A stretch of 64,000 nt of DNA from assembly GCF_009662475.1 (NCBI RefSeq), contig NZ_CP045571.1:3036501-3100500 (forward strand). The letters run 5' to 3'. The translations under genes were made by a program, and so were the position numbers. Of the stretch, positions 37,200 to 45,441 are shown piece by piece. This stretch comes from Acidithiobacillus thiooxidans ATCC 19377. Lineage in GTDB: Bacteria; Pseudomonadota; Gammaproteobacteria; Acidithiobacillales; Acidithiobacillaceae. Within the stretch, counting starts at the first letter, position 1. Every line of letters starts with the position of its first letter. The notes under the pieces were generated by a model. The model was not told where the DNA came from, searched no databases, and saw only the letters and a list, made by a program, of their open reading frames with translations.

Positions 37200-38549
37200 A
37201 TGAAACCCGTTACCAATATTTTCACTGCGGCCATCTTATATATATCAACATTATCCGTAGCCACAGCAGATCCTCTTCTTAATCGATCAGAAAACATTTC
37301 GATGTATTCTGGTCAGGTCAAAATCATTCCGACCAGCACGATCAGAAGAGTCGCGGTTGGTAACGGTAAAATATTGAGCGTGACACTTGTAGATAACAAG
37401 GAATTATTACTCCTTGCAGAGGGTACTGGAGAAACCAATTTGCATTTATGGTACAAAAACGGAACAGAAAGTGCTGCTCGGGTAGTAATCGCTCCCAAAG
37501 ATATTGGACATGCTGCGGACGAAATTTCAAGCTTGCTGACCGCCAGCCCCAACACTCAGGTCAGGATTGTCGGCGACAAAATCATCATAGATGGAAAAAA
37601 CCTTTCTGAAGAAACTCTGTCTCGCATTGAAAAACTCAAAGCAGTTTACCCAAACGTGGTAAATCTCGCCGAAAAAGAACCCCTGCGAATGGAAAAAGTT
37701 GTTCTTCTGGATGTGCGGATACTTAAGATGAAAACAGATTTTTTCCGCAGTCTCGGGGTTAATTGGAATCAATCCATAGCCGGACCACAAGCTGGAATTG
37801 TGGGTGATTTTACTTCTAATCCCTATTTCCGCATGGGAGTTCCAACCAGTAATGGTACAGGTGGGCCTTTAGCGAACTTCTCATTTCCTAATTCCGGAAT
37901 CACTGATTTACCGCTAAAAGTGGCCCCATTTGCAAGTAACTTTGGCATCATAGCTTCCGTGGCTTCACGCATCAATTATGCGCTTCAAAATGGTGAAGCT
38001 TATGAGATTGCCAATCCAAAATTAAGCGCCAAAAGCGGCAGCAAGGAACCCGCTGAATTTCTTGCTGGCGGACAAATACCCATCCCACTGGCCATAGGCT
38101 TTGGTCAGACCTCAGTTATCTTTAAGGACTTCGGAATTCGACTGAAATTTTCACCCGTTGCCGATGATCGCCATAATGTGGGTCTCAAAATATTTACGGA
38201 AGTGAGCAACATTGACCCTTCACTGACGGTTGGCGGCGTGCCAGGATTTTTTACCAATCGCAGTCAAACAGAAATCAACCTGAAAGATGGTGAAACACTG
38301 GTAATGTCAGGATTGGTTGATCATAATCTTGCCAAAAATAGTAGCAAAATTCCCGGATTTGGAAACATACCAATTATTGGTTACCTTTTTAAGTCCGATG
38401 ATTTCAGGGATAACGAATCCGAATTAGTTTTTCTAATTACCCCCACCGTGATCACAGCAGATTCACGCGAGAATATTGATGCTGATTCTCAGGCAAAATA
38501 TCTCGAAAATATGTACCAACACAGATCAGATAAAGGACTTATTCGTTAG
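37200..38549 (+). CDS. cpaC: Flp pilus secretin CpaC/RcpA
   Basis: A 449-residue outer-membrane secretin through which the pilus exits. A signal peptide (IFTAAILYISTLSVATA) is followed by the N-terminal pilus-secretin domain (VAVGNGKILSVTLVDNKELLLLAEG), BON-like repeats, and the C-terminal secretin domain ending GFGNIPIIGYLFKSDDFRD and ESELVFLITPTVI. It lies 16 nt after cpaB and 11 nt before tadA. Confidence 0.93.
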   Translation: MKPVTNIFTAAILYISTLSVATADPLLNRSENISMYSGQVKIIPTSTIRRVAVGNGKILSVTLVDNKELLLLAEGTGETNLHLWYKNGTESAARVVIAPKDIGHAADEISSLLTASPNTQVRIVGDKIIIDGKNLSEETLSRIEKLKAVYPNVVNLAEKEPLRMEKVVLLDVRILKMKTDFFRSLGVNWNQSIAGPQAGIVGDFTSNPYFRMGVPTSNGTGGPLANFSFPNSGITDLPLKVAPFASNFGIIASVASRINYALQNGEAYEIANPKLSAKSGSKEPAEFLAGGQIPIPLAIGFGQTSVIFKDFGIRLKFSPVADDRHNVGLKIFTEVSNIDPSLTVGGVPGFFTNRSQTEINLKDGETLVMSGLVDHNLAKNSSKIPGFGNIPIIGYLFKSDDFRDNESELVFLITPTVITADSRENIDADSQAKYLENMYQHRSDKGLIR

Positions 38550-38560
38550 GAGAGAAGATC

Positions 38561-40330
38561 ATGTTTCTGATCCGCGCATCACATCCCAAAACAGGAACCC
38601 AAATTATTGCACCCAGCGATGGGGTATGTCTCATGGGAAAGGCTGAGTATGCTCAATTACGTCTGGAAGGCTGGAACATTGGCAAAGAACATGCACGCGC
38701 TTACTTCGAGCACGGCGGAGTATATGTTGAAGGGCTCAGCAATTTCGCCACGATCATGGTCAATGGTGAACGCATGCGCGCCTATGGGCCAGTGGGTGCA
38801 CAAGACGAAGTTGTTATCGCCGGATACTGTCTGCAGATCTTGCCCCGCTTTGACGACGAAATCTTAGAAGTCGACAAAGCCAATTCCGCAACGGCTCTTT
38901 TAAGTAATAAAATACCTTGTTCCATTGATATTCCATCCGATGCTGACTCACTTCTTACTCCTCGACAATTAACAACCATGGCATTGGACATTTCCAAAAA
39001 TGATCAGATAGCTCGCCCTGTATACGACGCTCACTGGCTCAGCATGGTTCGGGAAGTACATGAATCAGTCCGTAGTCAGATGGATTTACGACGCATTGAT
39101 CTCAGCACGCTTTCTACTGAAGAACTGCGCCGCATGGTGGGTGAACTAGTGCGCGAAATCGTCTGGCGCATGAATCTATCAGCGGACATTGATCGACAAC
39201 GACTTGCCAAAGAAGTGCTGGATGAAGCCATTGGCCTGGGCCCACTGGAAGACTTTCTCGCTGATGAAAGCATTACTGAAATCATGGTAAACCGCTTTGA
39301 CGAAATATTTATTGAACGGCAAGGAAAGCTACTGGCAGCGCCTGCCCTGTTCAGTAGTGAAATAGCCGTTCGTCATATTATTGATCGAATTGTTGCGCCT
39401 ATCGGTAGACGCATTGATGAAAGCTCACCGTTAGTGGACGCGCGCCTTGCCGATGGCTCCCGTGTCAATGCTGTTATCCCGCCTTTATCCCTCAAAGGTG
39501 CCTGCATCACCATCCGCAAATTTTCCAAAAAACGTCTGCAGATGGAGAACATAATGGCTTATGAATCCATCGCACCCGATATGGCGCAATTTGTTCAGGT
39601 TTGTGTCCAGCAGCGTAAGAACATGATTATTTCCGGAGGAACAGGATCGGGTAAAACCACCCTGCTGAACGTACTTTCCAACTATATTCCCGAGCACGAG
39701 CGCATTGTCACTATTGAAGATGCTGCAGAATTGCGTCTCTACCAGCCAAACCTCGTTTCTCTTGAAGCCCGACCTGCCAATATGGAAGGAAAAGGACAAA
39801 TACCAATTCGGGAACTGGTACGTAATGCCTTGCGTATGCGGCCCGATCGAATCGTTGTCGGTGAATGTCGCGGTGGTGAAGCACTGGACATGCTGCAAGC
39901 CATGAATACAGGGCATGATGGCTCTCTTACTACGGCTCACGCCAACAGCCCCCGCGATATGCTCTCCCGTCTGGAAGTCATGGTACTGATGGCAGGCATG
40001 GATCTACCACTCACCGCTATCCGGGAACAAATTGCTTCAGCAGTAGATGTCATCCTACAAATCACCCGTTTCTCCTGCGGCTCTCGCAAGGTCACCAGCA
40101 TCTGCGAGGTAACCGGGACCGAGAGCGGAACCATCCAGCTGCAAGAGTTATTCACTTTCAAACAACAGGGTTACGACAGTGAAGGCAGAGTGCGTGGTGC
40201 ATTCAGGGCGACAGGAGCTATACCAGAATTTTATGAAGTAATGCGCGAGCGGGGATTACCTATTGATCTCGGAATTTTCCAGACACCTGAACCACAACGT
40301 GGATTGGGAGCAGAACATTATGTTGCCTAG
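38561..40330 (+). CDS. tadA: Pilus ATPase TadA/CpaF with an N-terminal FHA domain
   Basis: TadA powers Flp pilus assembly. The 589-residue protein is longer than standard CpaF. Residues ~1-95 look like an FHA phosphothreonine-binding domain ([53 protein letters not shown]). The T2SS-E ATPase follows: [16 protein letters not shown], the Asp-box and Walker [14 protein letters not shown] near residue 362. Walker B/His box residues lie in [21 protein letters not shown] and [16 protein letters not shown]. It overlaps the next gene by 11 nt. Confidence 0.93.
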   Translation: MFLIRASHPKTGTQIIAPSDGVCLMGKAEYAQLRLEGWNIGKEHARAYFEHGGVYVEGLSNFATIMVNGERMRAYGPVGAQDEVVIAGYCLQILPRFDDEILEVDKANSATALLSNKIPCSIDIPSDADSLLTPRQLTTMALDISKNDQIARPVYDAHWLSMVREVHESVRSQMDLRRIDLSTLSTEELRRMVGELVREIVWRMNLSADIDRQRLAKEVLDEAIGLGPLEDFLADESITEIMVNRFDEIFIERQGKLLAAPALFSSEIAVRHIIDRIVAPIGRRIDESSPLVDARLADGSRVNAVIPPLSLKGACITIRKFSKKRLQMENIMAYESIAPDMAQFVQVCVQQRKNMIISGGTGSGKTTLLNVLSNYIPEHERIVTIEDAAELRLYQPNLVSLEARPANMEGKGQIPIRELVRNALRMRPDRIVVGECRGGEALDMLQAMNTGHDGSLTTAHANSPRDMLSRLEVMVLMAGMDLPLTAIREQIASAVDVILQITRFSCGSRKVTSICEVTGTESGTIQLQELFTFKQQGYDSEGRVRGAFRATGAIPEFYEVMRERGLPIDLGIFQTPEPQRGLGAEHYVA

Positions 40331-41219
40331 TTTTTATTTGTTTGATCGGACGGGTCCCACAGTAGTCGAGCAGATTGTCGCTATACCCCTTAGCGAAAGT
40401 GGGGTCAGTGCCGTAGAGTTTGCCATCACCCTGCCAACTCTACTGCTGGCCCTGCTCGGCACTTTTCAAGGAGCCCTTCTTTATCAGGCTCGCGCGCAAT
40501 TTGAAGTGGCCAGTCAGGAGGCTGTGCGCGCAGGAACGCTGCACGGTGCGAACACTGAAGCAATCCGTGAAGCCCTGGCCCGTGGTCTGACACCTCTGTA
40601 TACCCACGGTCAAAATCTGGAAGCGCTGGCTAGAGGCTACGCCGCCGCCAAAACCGCTGCAGCACAAGCCAATATCCAAATACTCAGCCCCACTCGAGAA
40701 GCCTTTGACGATTTTGCTGAACTGACCCGTGACGGGTCCGGGACTCCGGTTCATGCGATTCCTGTAGATCATCTTGCTTACCGGCAGACACGCATCGGCG
40801 TCAACAGCAAAATGTCCATACAGGATGCGACTCTTCTGAAAGTACAAATTACTACTGTACAGCCGCTCGTTATACCCTTCATAGATCAAGTTGGGCGTGG
40901 CCTCTATGCCTTGAAACAAGAAATGGGCTTACCCAGCATTTTTGGTCTGAAGTTAAGTCCGGTAATGGGTATTAATGGCCAAATGGGCTGGGGAATCCCT
41001 TTGCAGACAGACACTGTGATGCGCATGCAAAGCCCTGTACTTGTGGCGGGGCTATCTAGTCAAAACCAGCTTGTGCAACACCCAGCGGCGGAAAGTGTAC
41101 CCGGTTCCACCCCACCTGCTTCGAACATGGAGCCACTTCCTACTTCTCCCAACGATCTCGCCACTATTTCTGACGATAAAGCGCCGATGTCCGATCACAT
41201 TTGTAATGCAGGTACCTGA
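40320..41219 (+). CDS. TadE-like pseudopilin
   Basis: A 299-residue protein with the TadE motif: SESGVSAVEFAITLPTLLLALLGTFQGALL, where a conserved Glu precedes a single helix, followed by an exported domain. ATG 40320 lies inside the end of tadA, with GGGAG about 10 nt upstream; a longer frame from 40263 has no signal. The C-terminus is Ser/Pro-rich. Its stop shares one base with the next start (TGATG). Confidence 0.82.
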   Translation: MLPSFYLFDRTGPTVVEQIVAIPLSESGVSAVEFAITLPTLLLALLGTFQGALLYQARAQFEVASQEAVRAGTLHGANTEAIREALARGLTPLYTHGQNLEALARGYAAAKTAAAQANIQILSPTREAFDDFAELTRDGSGTPVHAIPVDHLAYRQTRIGVNSKMSIQDATLLKVQITTVQPLVIPFIDQVGRGLYALKQEMGLPSIFGLKLSPVMGINGQMGWGIPLQTDTVMRMQSPVLVAGLSSQNQLVQHPAAESVPGSTPPASNMEPLPTSPNDLATISDDKAPMSDHICNAGT

Positions 41220-41368
41220 TGCCACGCGTAATTCACAGAAAAATCATGTTGAGTCAATCCATTAGGTTTGTTCAAAAATGCCTACAGTCCTGCCTACTTC
41301 TAACGTCCATTGCGACTCGCGCCACCCCGGAGAATGAAAGAGAATGGGAGCGGGTGGCGGCGGATTGA
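41219..41368 (+). pseudogene. Truncated 5' end of the next Tad-locus gene
   Basis: A frame of 49 codons starts at ATG 41219, overlapping the tadE stop as TGATG. It begins MPRVIHRKIMLSQSIRFVQK and then has a short hydrophobic segment ending TSIATRA, which looks like a signal peptide. The remaining residues run into IS110-type sequence and stop at 41368. This looks like the start of a secreted pilus protein whose remainder was lost when the IS arrived. The original identity cannot be told. Confidence 0.5.
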
Positions 41369-41553
41369 GATCGCACGAAATTTTGGTGACTTGATCCCGT
41401 TTCTAACGTGACCCGCCGGGCCGACTCGTACCCCGGATTGCCTCCATGAGAGCGCACATTAATAGGACCGCCTGTGGCTTGCTGCAGGCAGGTTGATTCG
41501 GCATCGGCATCCGTCGCCCCCCACGTTTTCAGTATAGATGGAGAGGAAAGCCA
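41320..41553 (+). ncRNA. Candidate bridge-RNA region of the IS110 remnant
   Basis: IS110-family elements of the IS621 type make a structured bridge RNA from the non-coding segment beside the transposase gene. Here 230 bp without a gene lie directly upstream of the transposase start, with a strong hairpin at the left and smaller ones inside (for example CCTG...CAGG near 41470-41490). No expression signal is certain, and the partner enzyme is deleted. This is a positional inference. Confidence 0.25.
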
Positions 41554-42093
41554 ATGGAACTGAAACCCATTTTTCAACGTGTGATTGGCCTGGATATTCA
41601 TCAGGCACAAGTGACTGTTAAACAGCATGCACTGGCGTTGCTGCAGACCTTGCCGGGGGTGGATACTACAGGTGCTGCCTTATTGCTGGTGGAAATCGGG
41701 GACGATATGAAGGTCTTCGGGAGTGCCGATCGCCTGGCGTCGTGGGCCGGTCTGTGCCCGGGCAACAACGAATCGGCCGGTAAGCGCAAAAGTGGTCGCA
41801 CCCGGAAAGGGAATCCTTACGTGCGCCGCGTCTTGTGCGAATGCGCCCATGCCGCCAGTCGCACCCAATGCGCTCTGCCCACCAAATTCCAGAACCTGGT
41901 CGTGCGCCGAGGTCATAAACGATCCATTATCGCCTTGGCCCACAAAATGCTGCGCATCATCTACTTCATGCTCTCTCGCGGCACATATTACCGGGACGCC
42001 GCCACCGATTATGAAGCCTTGAGCGTACAACGTAATGCCGCACGCTGGATTAAAAAGCTGATCAAGTTCGGATTCCTGCCCGATCCGGCATAA
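41554..42093 (+). pseudogene. IS110-family transposase with large in-frame internal deletion
   Basis: The frame gives 179 residues; full-length relatives have about 350-400. The first 22 (MELKPIFQRVIGLDIHQAQV) carry the first Asp of the RuvC-like DEDD domain. The sequence then jumps to LLQTLPGVDTTGAALLLVEIG, the start of the C-terminal Transposase_20 domain, which is complete to the end (CPGNNESAGKRKSGRTRKGN, YVRRVLCECAHAASRT). The other acidic residues of the RuvC domain are gone, so recombination activity is not expected. AGAGGAAA precedes the ATG. Confidence 0.8.
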
Positions 42094-42335
42094 CCGCTTT
42101 CAGATCCCGTCAAATGGTCCTCACAGGCCAGGGACTTCTGTGCCCGTAATCCCATCTCTTTCACAGTAACCTGCATAATCACAGTAGATGCTTGAGCGAG
42201 CCAGTACTCCACATCCTTTCTTTCCGTCAGTGAAAGCGGGGGCTGAGTAGAAGATTACTTACCTGATTATCAAAGAGAAAATATTCATAATTTTAGGCTT
42301 ATTAAATAAGAAGAAGCATAGCTTGACCCCTGATT

Positions 42336-43037
42336 CTAATTTGCAGCAGAGATAGAGTTAATTATAAATTTCCATCCCGCGATGGATTTCACGCGGTTAT
42401 GGTCTTCCAGTGCCTCCAGACTGTCAAAGGCCCGGTTGTGAAAATACTTTTCGCGGAGATCGTCCCAGAGGTGCTCTTGGGGATTCAGCTCTGGCGAATA
42501 GGGCGGCAAAAAAAGTAAACGCAGATTCTCTGCTAACTGGAGATGGTGACTTTTGTGCCAACCAGCTCCATCCATAATCATGGGGATATTTTCATCGGGA
42601 TAACGTAGGCCACCTCATTGAGGAAAATCTGCATGCATTTGCTGCTCTCTTCGGGCAACACCAGCGAATCCATACGTTCGTCCTGAGGGGGTACGGCCGC
42701 ATAGGCATACGTGTATTGGTAGATCAGCATCGCTTTGACTTCGGGACGCAAGGGTTTTTTGGCCCAACAATAGCGGGTATCGCTGATCTGCCTAAAGCGC
42801 GCTTCGTCCTGGTACATGACGCGCTGAGGGCGGGCAGTCGGAAACATCGTGAAGGCTTCGGCTATGGCTTCGGGCAGTTTTTTTCCAGACTTCCCGACGT
42901 TCCTTGTCGCCTTGTGGATGATAAGTATCCGGGGCCAGCTTCTGCCAGCCATGACGGGCCAGTATGCGATAAATTGTGGACAGTGCCATAGATTTCCCCA
43001 CTTTTTCCTCAATCACCGGCTTGAGCTGTGGGATCAC
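42336..43037 (-). pseudogene. IS630-family transposase remnant with two frameshifts
   Basis: Read leftward, the pieces are LSTIYRILARHGWQKLAPDTYHPQ, then (new frame) RVMYQDEARFRQISDTRYCW with the first catalytic Asp, then (another frame) MIMDGAGWHKSHHL and FLPPYSPELNPQEHLWDD with the other catalytic residues. The first shift falls in a run of seven A where six would keep frame (near 42890 on the plus strand). The second is near 42605. The N-terminal helix-turn-helix is missing upstream of 43037. It is a different lineage from the intact IS630-family element at 11.4 kb. Confidence 0.8.
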
Positions 43038-43058
43038 AACGATACTGTTTCAGGCCTG

Positions 43059-43460
43059 TCAGGCAGTCCTGACCTCGTTGAGCAGATCGGGATGACGATC
43101 CAACAGCTTGAATAGTTTGACCAGGGCCAGCGGCGGCTTGGTTTTGCCATTTTCGTAGCGCGAGAAGGCATTGATGCCGCCGCCGAAGATTTCAGCAGCT
43201 TCACGCTGATCAAGATCGAGTTTCTTGCGCACATCCGCGATGAAGCCCGGATCGACGATGGCCGCGTTCACCTGCTTGGAGAAGGCACGCATCTCGCGCA
43301 TGACGCGGTTCGATTCTGCTGCGTCCAAAACCGACTCGGCGCAGGCCGGGCAGAAGTCGCCCGTTACCGTTGCAATGACGGTGGTTTCACCTTTGTAGGT
43401 ATAAGGCAGGTCGCGGGTGTCATGGATCAGTTCAGCCGCGCCGCAAACAGGACATTTCAT
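43059..43460 (-). CDS. mqsA: MqsA antitoxin and autorepressor
   Basis: A 133-residue antitoxin very like E. coli MqsA. The N-terminal zinc domain has MKCPVCG and FCPACAES, with LPYTYKGETTV between them. The C-terminal HTH contains FIADVRKKLDLDQREAAEIFGGGINAFSRYENG. MqsA neutralises MqsR and represses the operon. ATG 43460 is 8 nt after AGGAG; an ATG at 43466 is too close to that site. It lies 2 nt after mqsR. Confidence 0.94.
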   Translation of the reverse strand: MKCPVCGAAELIHDTRDLPYTYKGETTVIATVTGDFCPACAESVLDAAESNRVMREMRAFSKQVNAAIVDPGFIADVRKKLDLDQREAAEIFGGGINAFSRYENGKTKPPLALVKLFKLLDRHPDLLNEVRTA

Positions 43461-43462
43461 GG

Positions 43463-43759
43463 TCATAGCTCCTTAAAAGACACGATCAGTACGTCATCAA
43501 TGACCGTCAGCTTCAGGTACACGTCGCCCACCTGTGTGCCTGGGCGGTACACATCCTGCCATACCGTATGATCGGCATGGGTGGTCATGCTCTTGTAAAA
43601 ATCCGTCGGCGTTAGTGTCATCAATACGTCCAGCATATCGGAGAAGACCAACCCCAACTCATTTGCGCCAGTACGCGCTGCATGCGTAGTGCGTACTCTG
43701 CCGGTCTTTGCCAAGGCTTTGACGACCGAAAGCTTGCAATGAGGAACTTGTTTCTCCAT
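43463..43759 (-). CDS. mqsR: MqsR mRNA interferase toxin
   Basis: A 98-residue RelE-fold RNase. E. coli MqsR cuts mRNA at GC-containing sites. Family matches are MEKQVPHCKLS at the start, GRVRTTHAARTGANELGL, DFYKSMTTHADHTVWQDVYRP and the C-terminal VIDDVLIVSFKE. Toxin-first order, as in E. coli, and the pair lies among IS remnants, suggesting acquisition by transfer. It appears intact. Confidence 0.94.
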   Translation of the reverse strand: MEKQVPHCKLSVVKALAKTGRVRTTHAARTGANELGLVFSDMLDVLMTLTPTDFYKSMTTHADHTVWQDVYRPGTQVGDVYLKLTVIDDVLIVSFKEL

Positions 43760-43770
43760 GAAAGAACTCT

Positions 43771-43801
43771 AACCAAGTTGGTTTATTTTGGCAAGTTGGT
43801 T
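43771..43801. promoter_or_regulatory. mqsRA operator region with two CAAGTTGGTT copies
   Basis: AACCAAGTTGGTT (43771-43783) is a perfect 6-bp inverted repeat around one G. CAAGTTGGTT recurs at 43792-43801, 18 bp further on. Both lie within 45 bp upstream of mqsR. E. coli MqsA binds palindromes of the AACCT-N-AGGTT kind in the same place, so these are probable autorepression sites. Confidence 0.65.
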
Positions 43802-43895
43802 AGCACGGGATTGCCTTCCATGGCACGCGATTATTTCTTACTGTTATCGGTGTTTGACCCAACACTACTGTCTCAAATCTGGAGCCACTATAGTT

Positions 43896-44834
43896 TCACT
43901 GGAATAATTCAGGCAATGATTGCGCTGAGTACACCTGCACCGCCATCTGCAAATCCTCCCAGGCCTTGCGCTTTTCCAGAGGACTGCGGAGTAAATAGGC
44001 CGGGTGGTAGGTAACAATCAATGGAATATTCTGGTAACGATGGGTTTGCCCGCGTAACTGGCCGATAGGTGTGGTGACCTGCAGCAGACTCTGGGCAGCA
44101 AAGCGCCCCAGGGCAACGATGATTCGGGGCTGGAGCAGGGCAATCTGACGCTGCAAAAAAGGCAGGCAGGACTGTACCTCTGGACCCAGAGGATCACGAT
44201 TGTTGGGGGGGCGGCATTTGAGCACATTGGCAATATAGACATCCTGCTGCCGGGTCAGGCCCATGGCTTTCAGCATGTTATCCAGCAACTGCCCGCCGCG
44301 ACCGACAAAAGCTTCGCCGCGCCGGTCTTCTTCGGCACCCGGTGCTTCTCCTACAAAAAGCCAGGAACCTCTGGGGTTACCGGCTCCGAAAACCGCATGC
44401 TGGCGGGTTTCGCCCAACGAACAAGCCCGACAGTTATGCACCATGATTTGCAAATCACGCCAGTCACTCGCGCTGATCTGCTGCAGTCTTTGCGGTTCGG
44501 CAGATTCGGCGGGTGCAGGCAGATCAGACAATGTCGCCGCCGCTTCCGGTTCAGCCGGGATTTTTGGCTGCAGTTCCGGGGCTACTGGCTGCGGTACGCC
44601 TGCTACTGTGGGTGGGGCACTGAGAATGCCTGCAGCTGCGCGCAAGGTACGGATACCCTCCGGGGCCTTCAGAGAGCTTGCTGTGGATTCCGGGATTTCT
44701 GCTTTGGTCTCTGCTTGCACCGGGGCAGATGCTGCTTGATTCTTTGCCAGGGGCAGAACAGGGCTCTCCCCTGGCACCGCCAAACCCAGGAGTTTCAGAA
44801 ACCGCCGCTGCTCTGCATTAAAAATCTCTGACAT
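43896..44834 (-). CDS. Family 4-type uracil-DNA glycosylase
   Basis: A 312-residue protein. Residues ~1-120 form an Ala/Pro/Glu-rich low-complexity arm. The catalytic domain follows: CRACSLGETRQHAVFGAG, LFVGEAPGAEEDRRGEAFVGRGG and NVLKCRPPNNRDP, the spacing of 4Fe-4S family 4 UDGs, with VALGRFAAQSLL and VTYHPAYLLRSP near the end. It removes uracil formed by cytosine deamination, useful at acidic pH or heat. The long N-terminal arm is common in such beta/gammaproteobacterial fusions. Confidence 0.92.
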   Translation of the reverse strand: MSEIFNAEQRRFLKLLGLAVPGESPVLPLAKNQAASAPVQAETKAEIPESTASSLKAPEGIRTLRAAAGILSAPPTVAGVPQPVAPELQPKIPAEPEAAATLSDLPAPAESAEPQRLQQISASDWRDLQIMVHNCRACSLGETRQHAVFGAGNPRGSWLFVGEAPGAEEDRRGEAFVGRGGQLLDNMLKAMGLTRQQDVYIANVLKCRPPNNRDPLGPEVQSCLPFLQRQIALLQPRIIVALGRFAAQSLLQVTTPIGQLRGQTHRYQNIPLIVTYHPAYLLRSPLEKRKAWEDLQMAVQVYSAQSLPELFQ

Positions 44835-44997
44835 GAGCTTATGCTAAGGGTCGGACGCTGTGCTGGCAAATACAATGGCTGGCCCATATCATGCGGGCAT
44901 ATTCCACTTCATGATGATAATCAGTATGATAATAAAACCAGCGGCATAAAATCATCCTCTAATCGCTGGACCACTCATTTTGCAAGGGAGCGTTATT

Positions 44998-45348
44998 ATG
45001 GAAACAAGCAGTCTGGTAACCAGCAGCAACAAGGAAGATCGCAACATCATGGCATTAATCCAGGCCGGGGGTATTTTATTCGGTTTTTTACCGGCGCTGA
45101 TTGTGTACCTGATCAAGAAGGATGGCGACAATCAATGGCTCATCACCGAGAGCAAAGAAGCCCTGAATTTTCAGATCACCATTCTCCTCGCATATATTGT
45201 CGCCAGCGTGCTCAGCGCCTTACTCATCGGGATTTTCATTTTTCCCCTGGTTTTTCTCTTCAATCTGGTTTTTTGCATTATCGCTGCCCTGAAATCGAGT
45301 AGAGGTGAAGGCTACCGTTATCCCCTGACCCTGCGTCTGCTGAGCTAA
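44998..45348 (+). CDS. DUF4870 small membrane protein
   Basis: A 116-residue protein with three membrane helices (MALIQAGGILFGFLPALIVYLI, FQITILLAYIVASVLSALLI, IFIFPLVFLFNLVFCIIAAL) and the central NQWLITESKEALNFQIT motif of DUF4870 (Tic20-like) proteins of unknown function. ATG 44998 has GGGAG upstream. It stands alone before the uup gene. Confidence 0.85.
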   Translation: METSSLVTSSNKEDRNIMALIQAGGILFGFLPALIVYLIKKDGDNQWLITESKEALNFQITILLAYIVASVLSALLIGIFIFPLVFLFNLVFCIIAALKSSRGEGYRYPLTLRLLS

Positions 45349-45441
45349 ACCAACATCCTTCCGCAATGACGGCTTGCGCCGCCAGAGCCCGCCCCGTACC
45401 CTATCTTCCTTCTGAATGAAAACACATGGGAGATTGGGGCT

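Larger units (their letters stand above)
41298..42093 (+). mobile_element. IS110-family remnant with internal deletion
   Basis: A ~250-bp non-coding leader precedes a shortened transposase. The leader has a hairpin of perfect 8-bp arms (CGCCACCC/GGGTGGCG, 41320-41359) and a repeated TTCTAACGT (41298-41306, 41401-41409). IS110 elements have no terminal inverted repeats, so the true ends cannot be placed; the left limit is a guess. It interrupts the right end of the tad operon. Confidence 0.6.
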
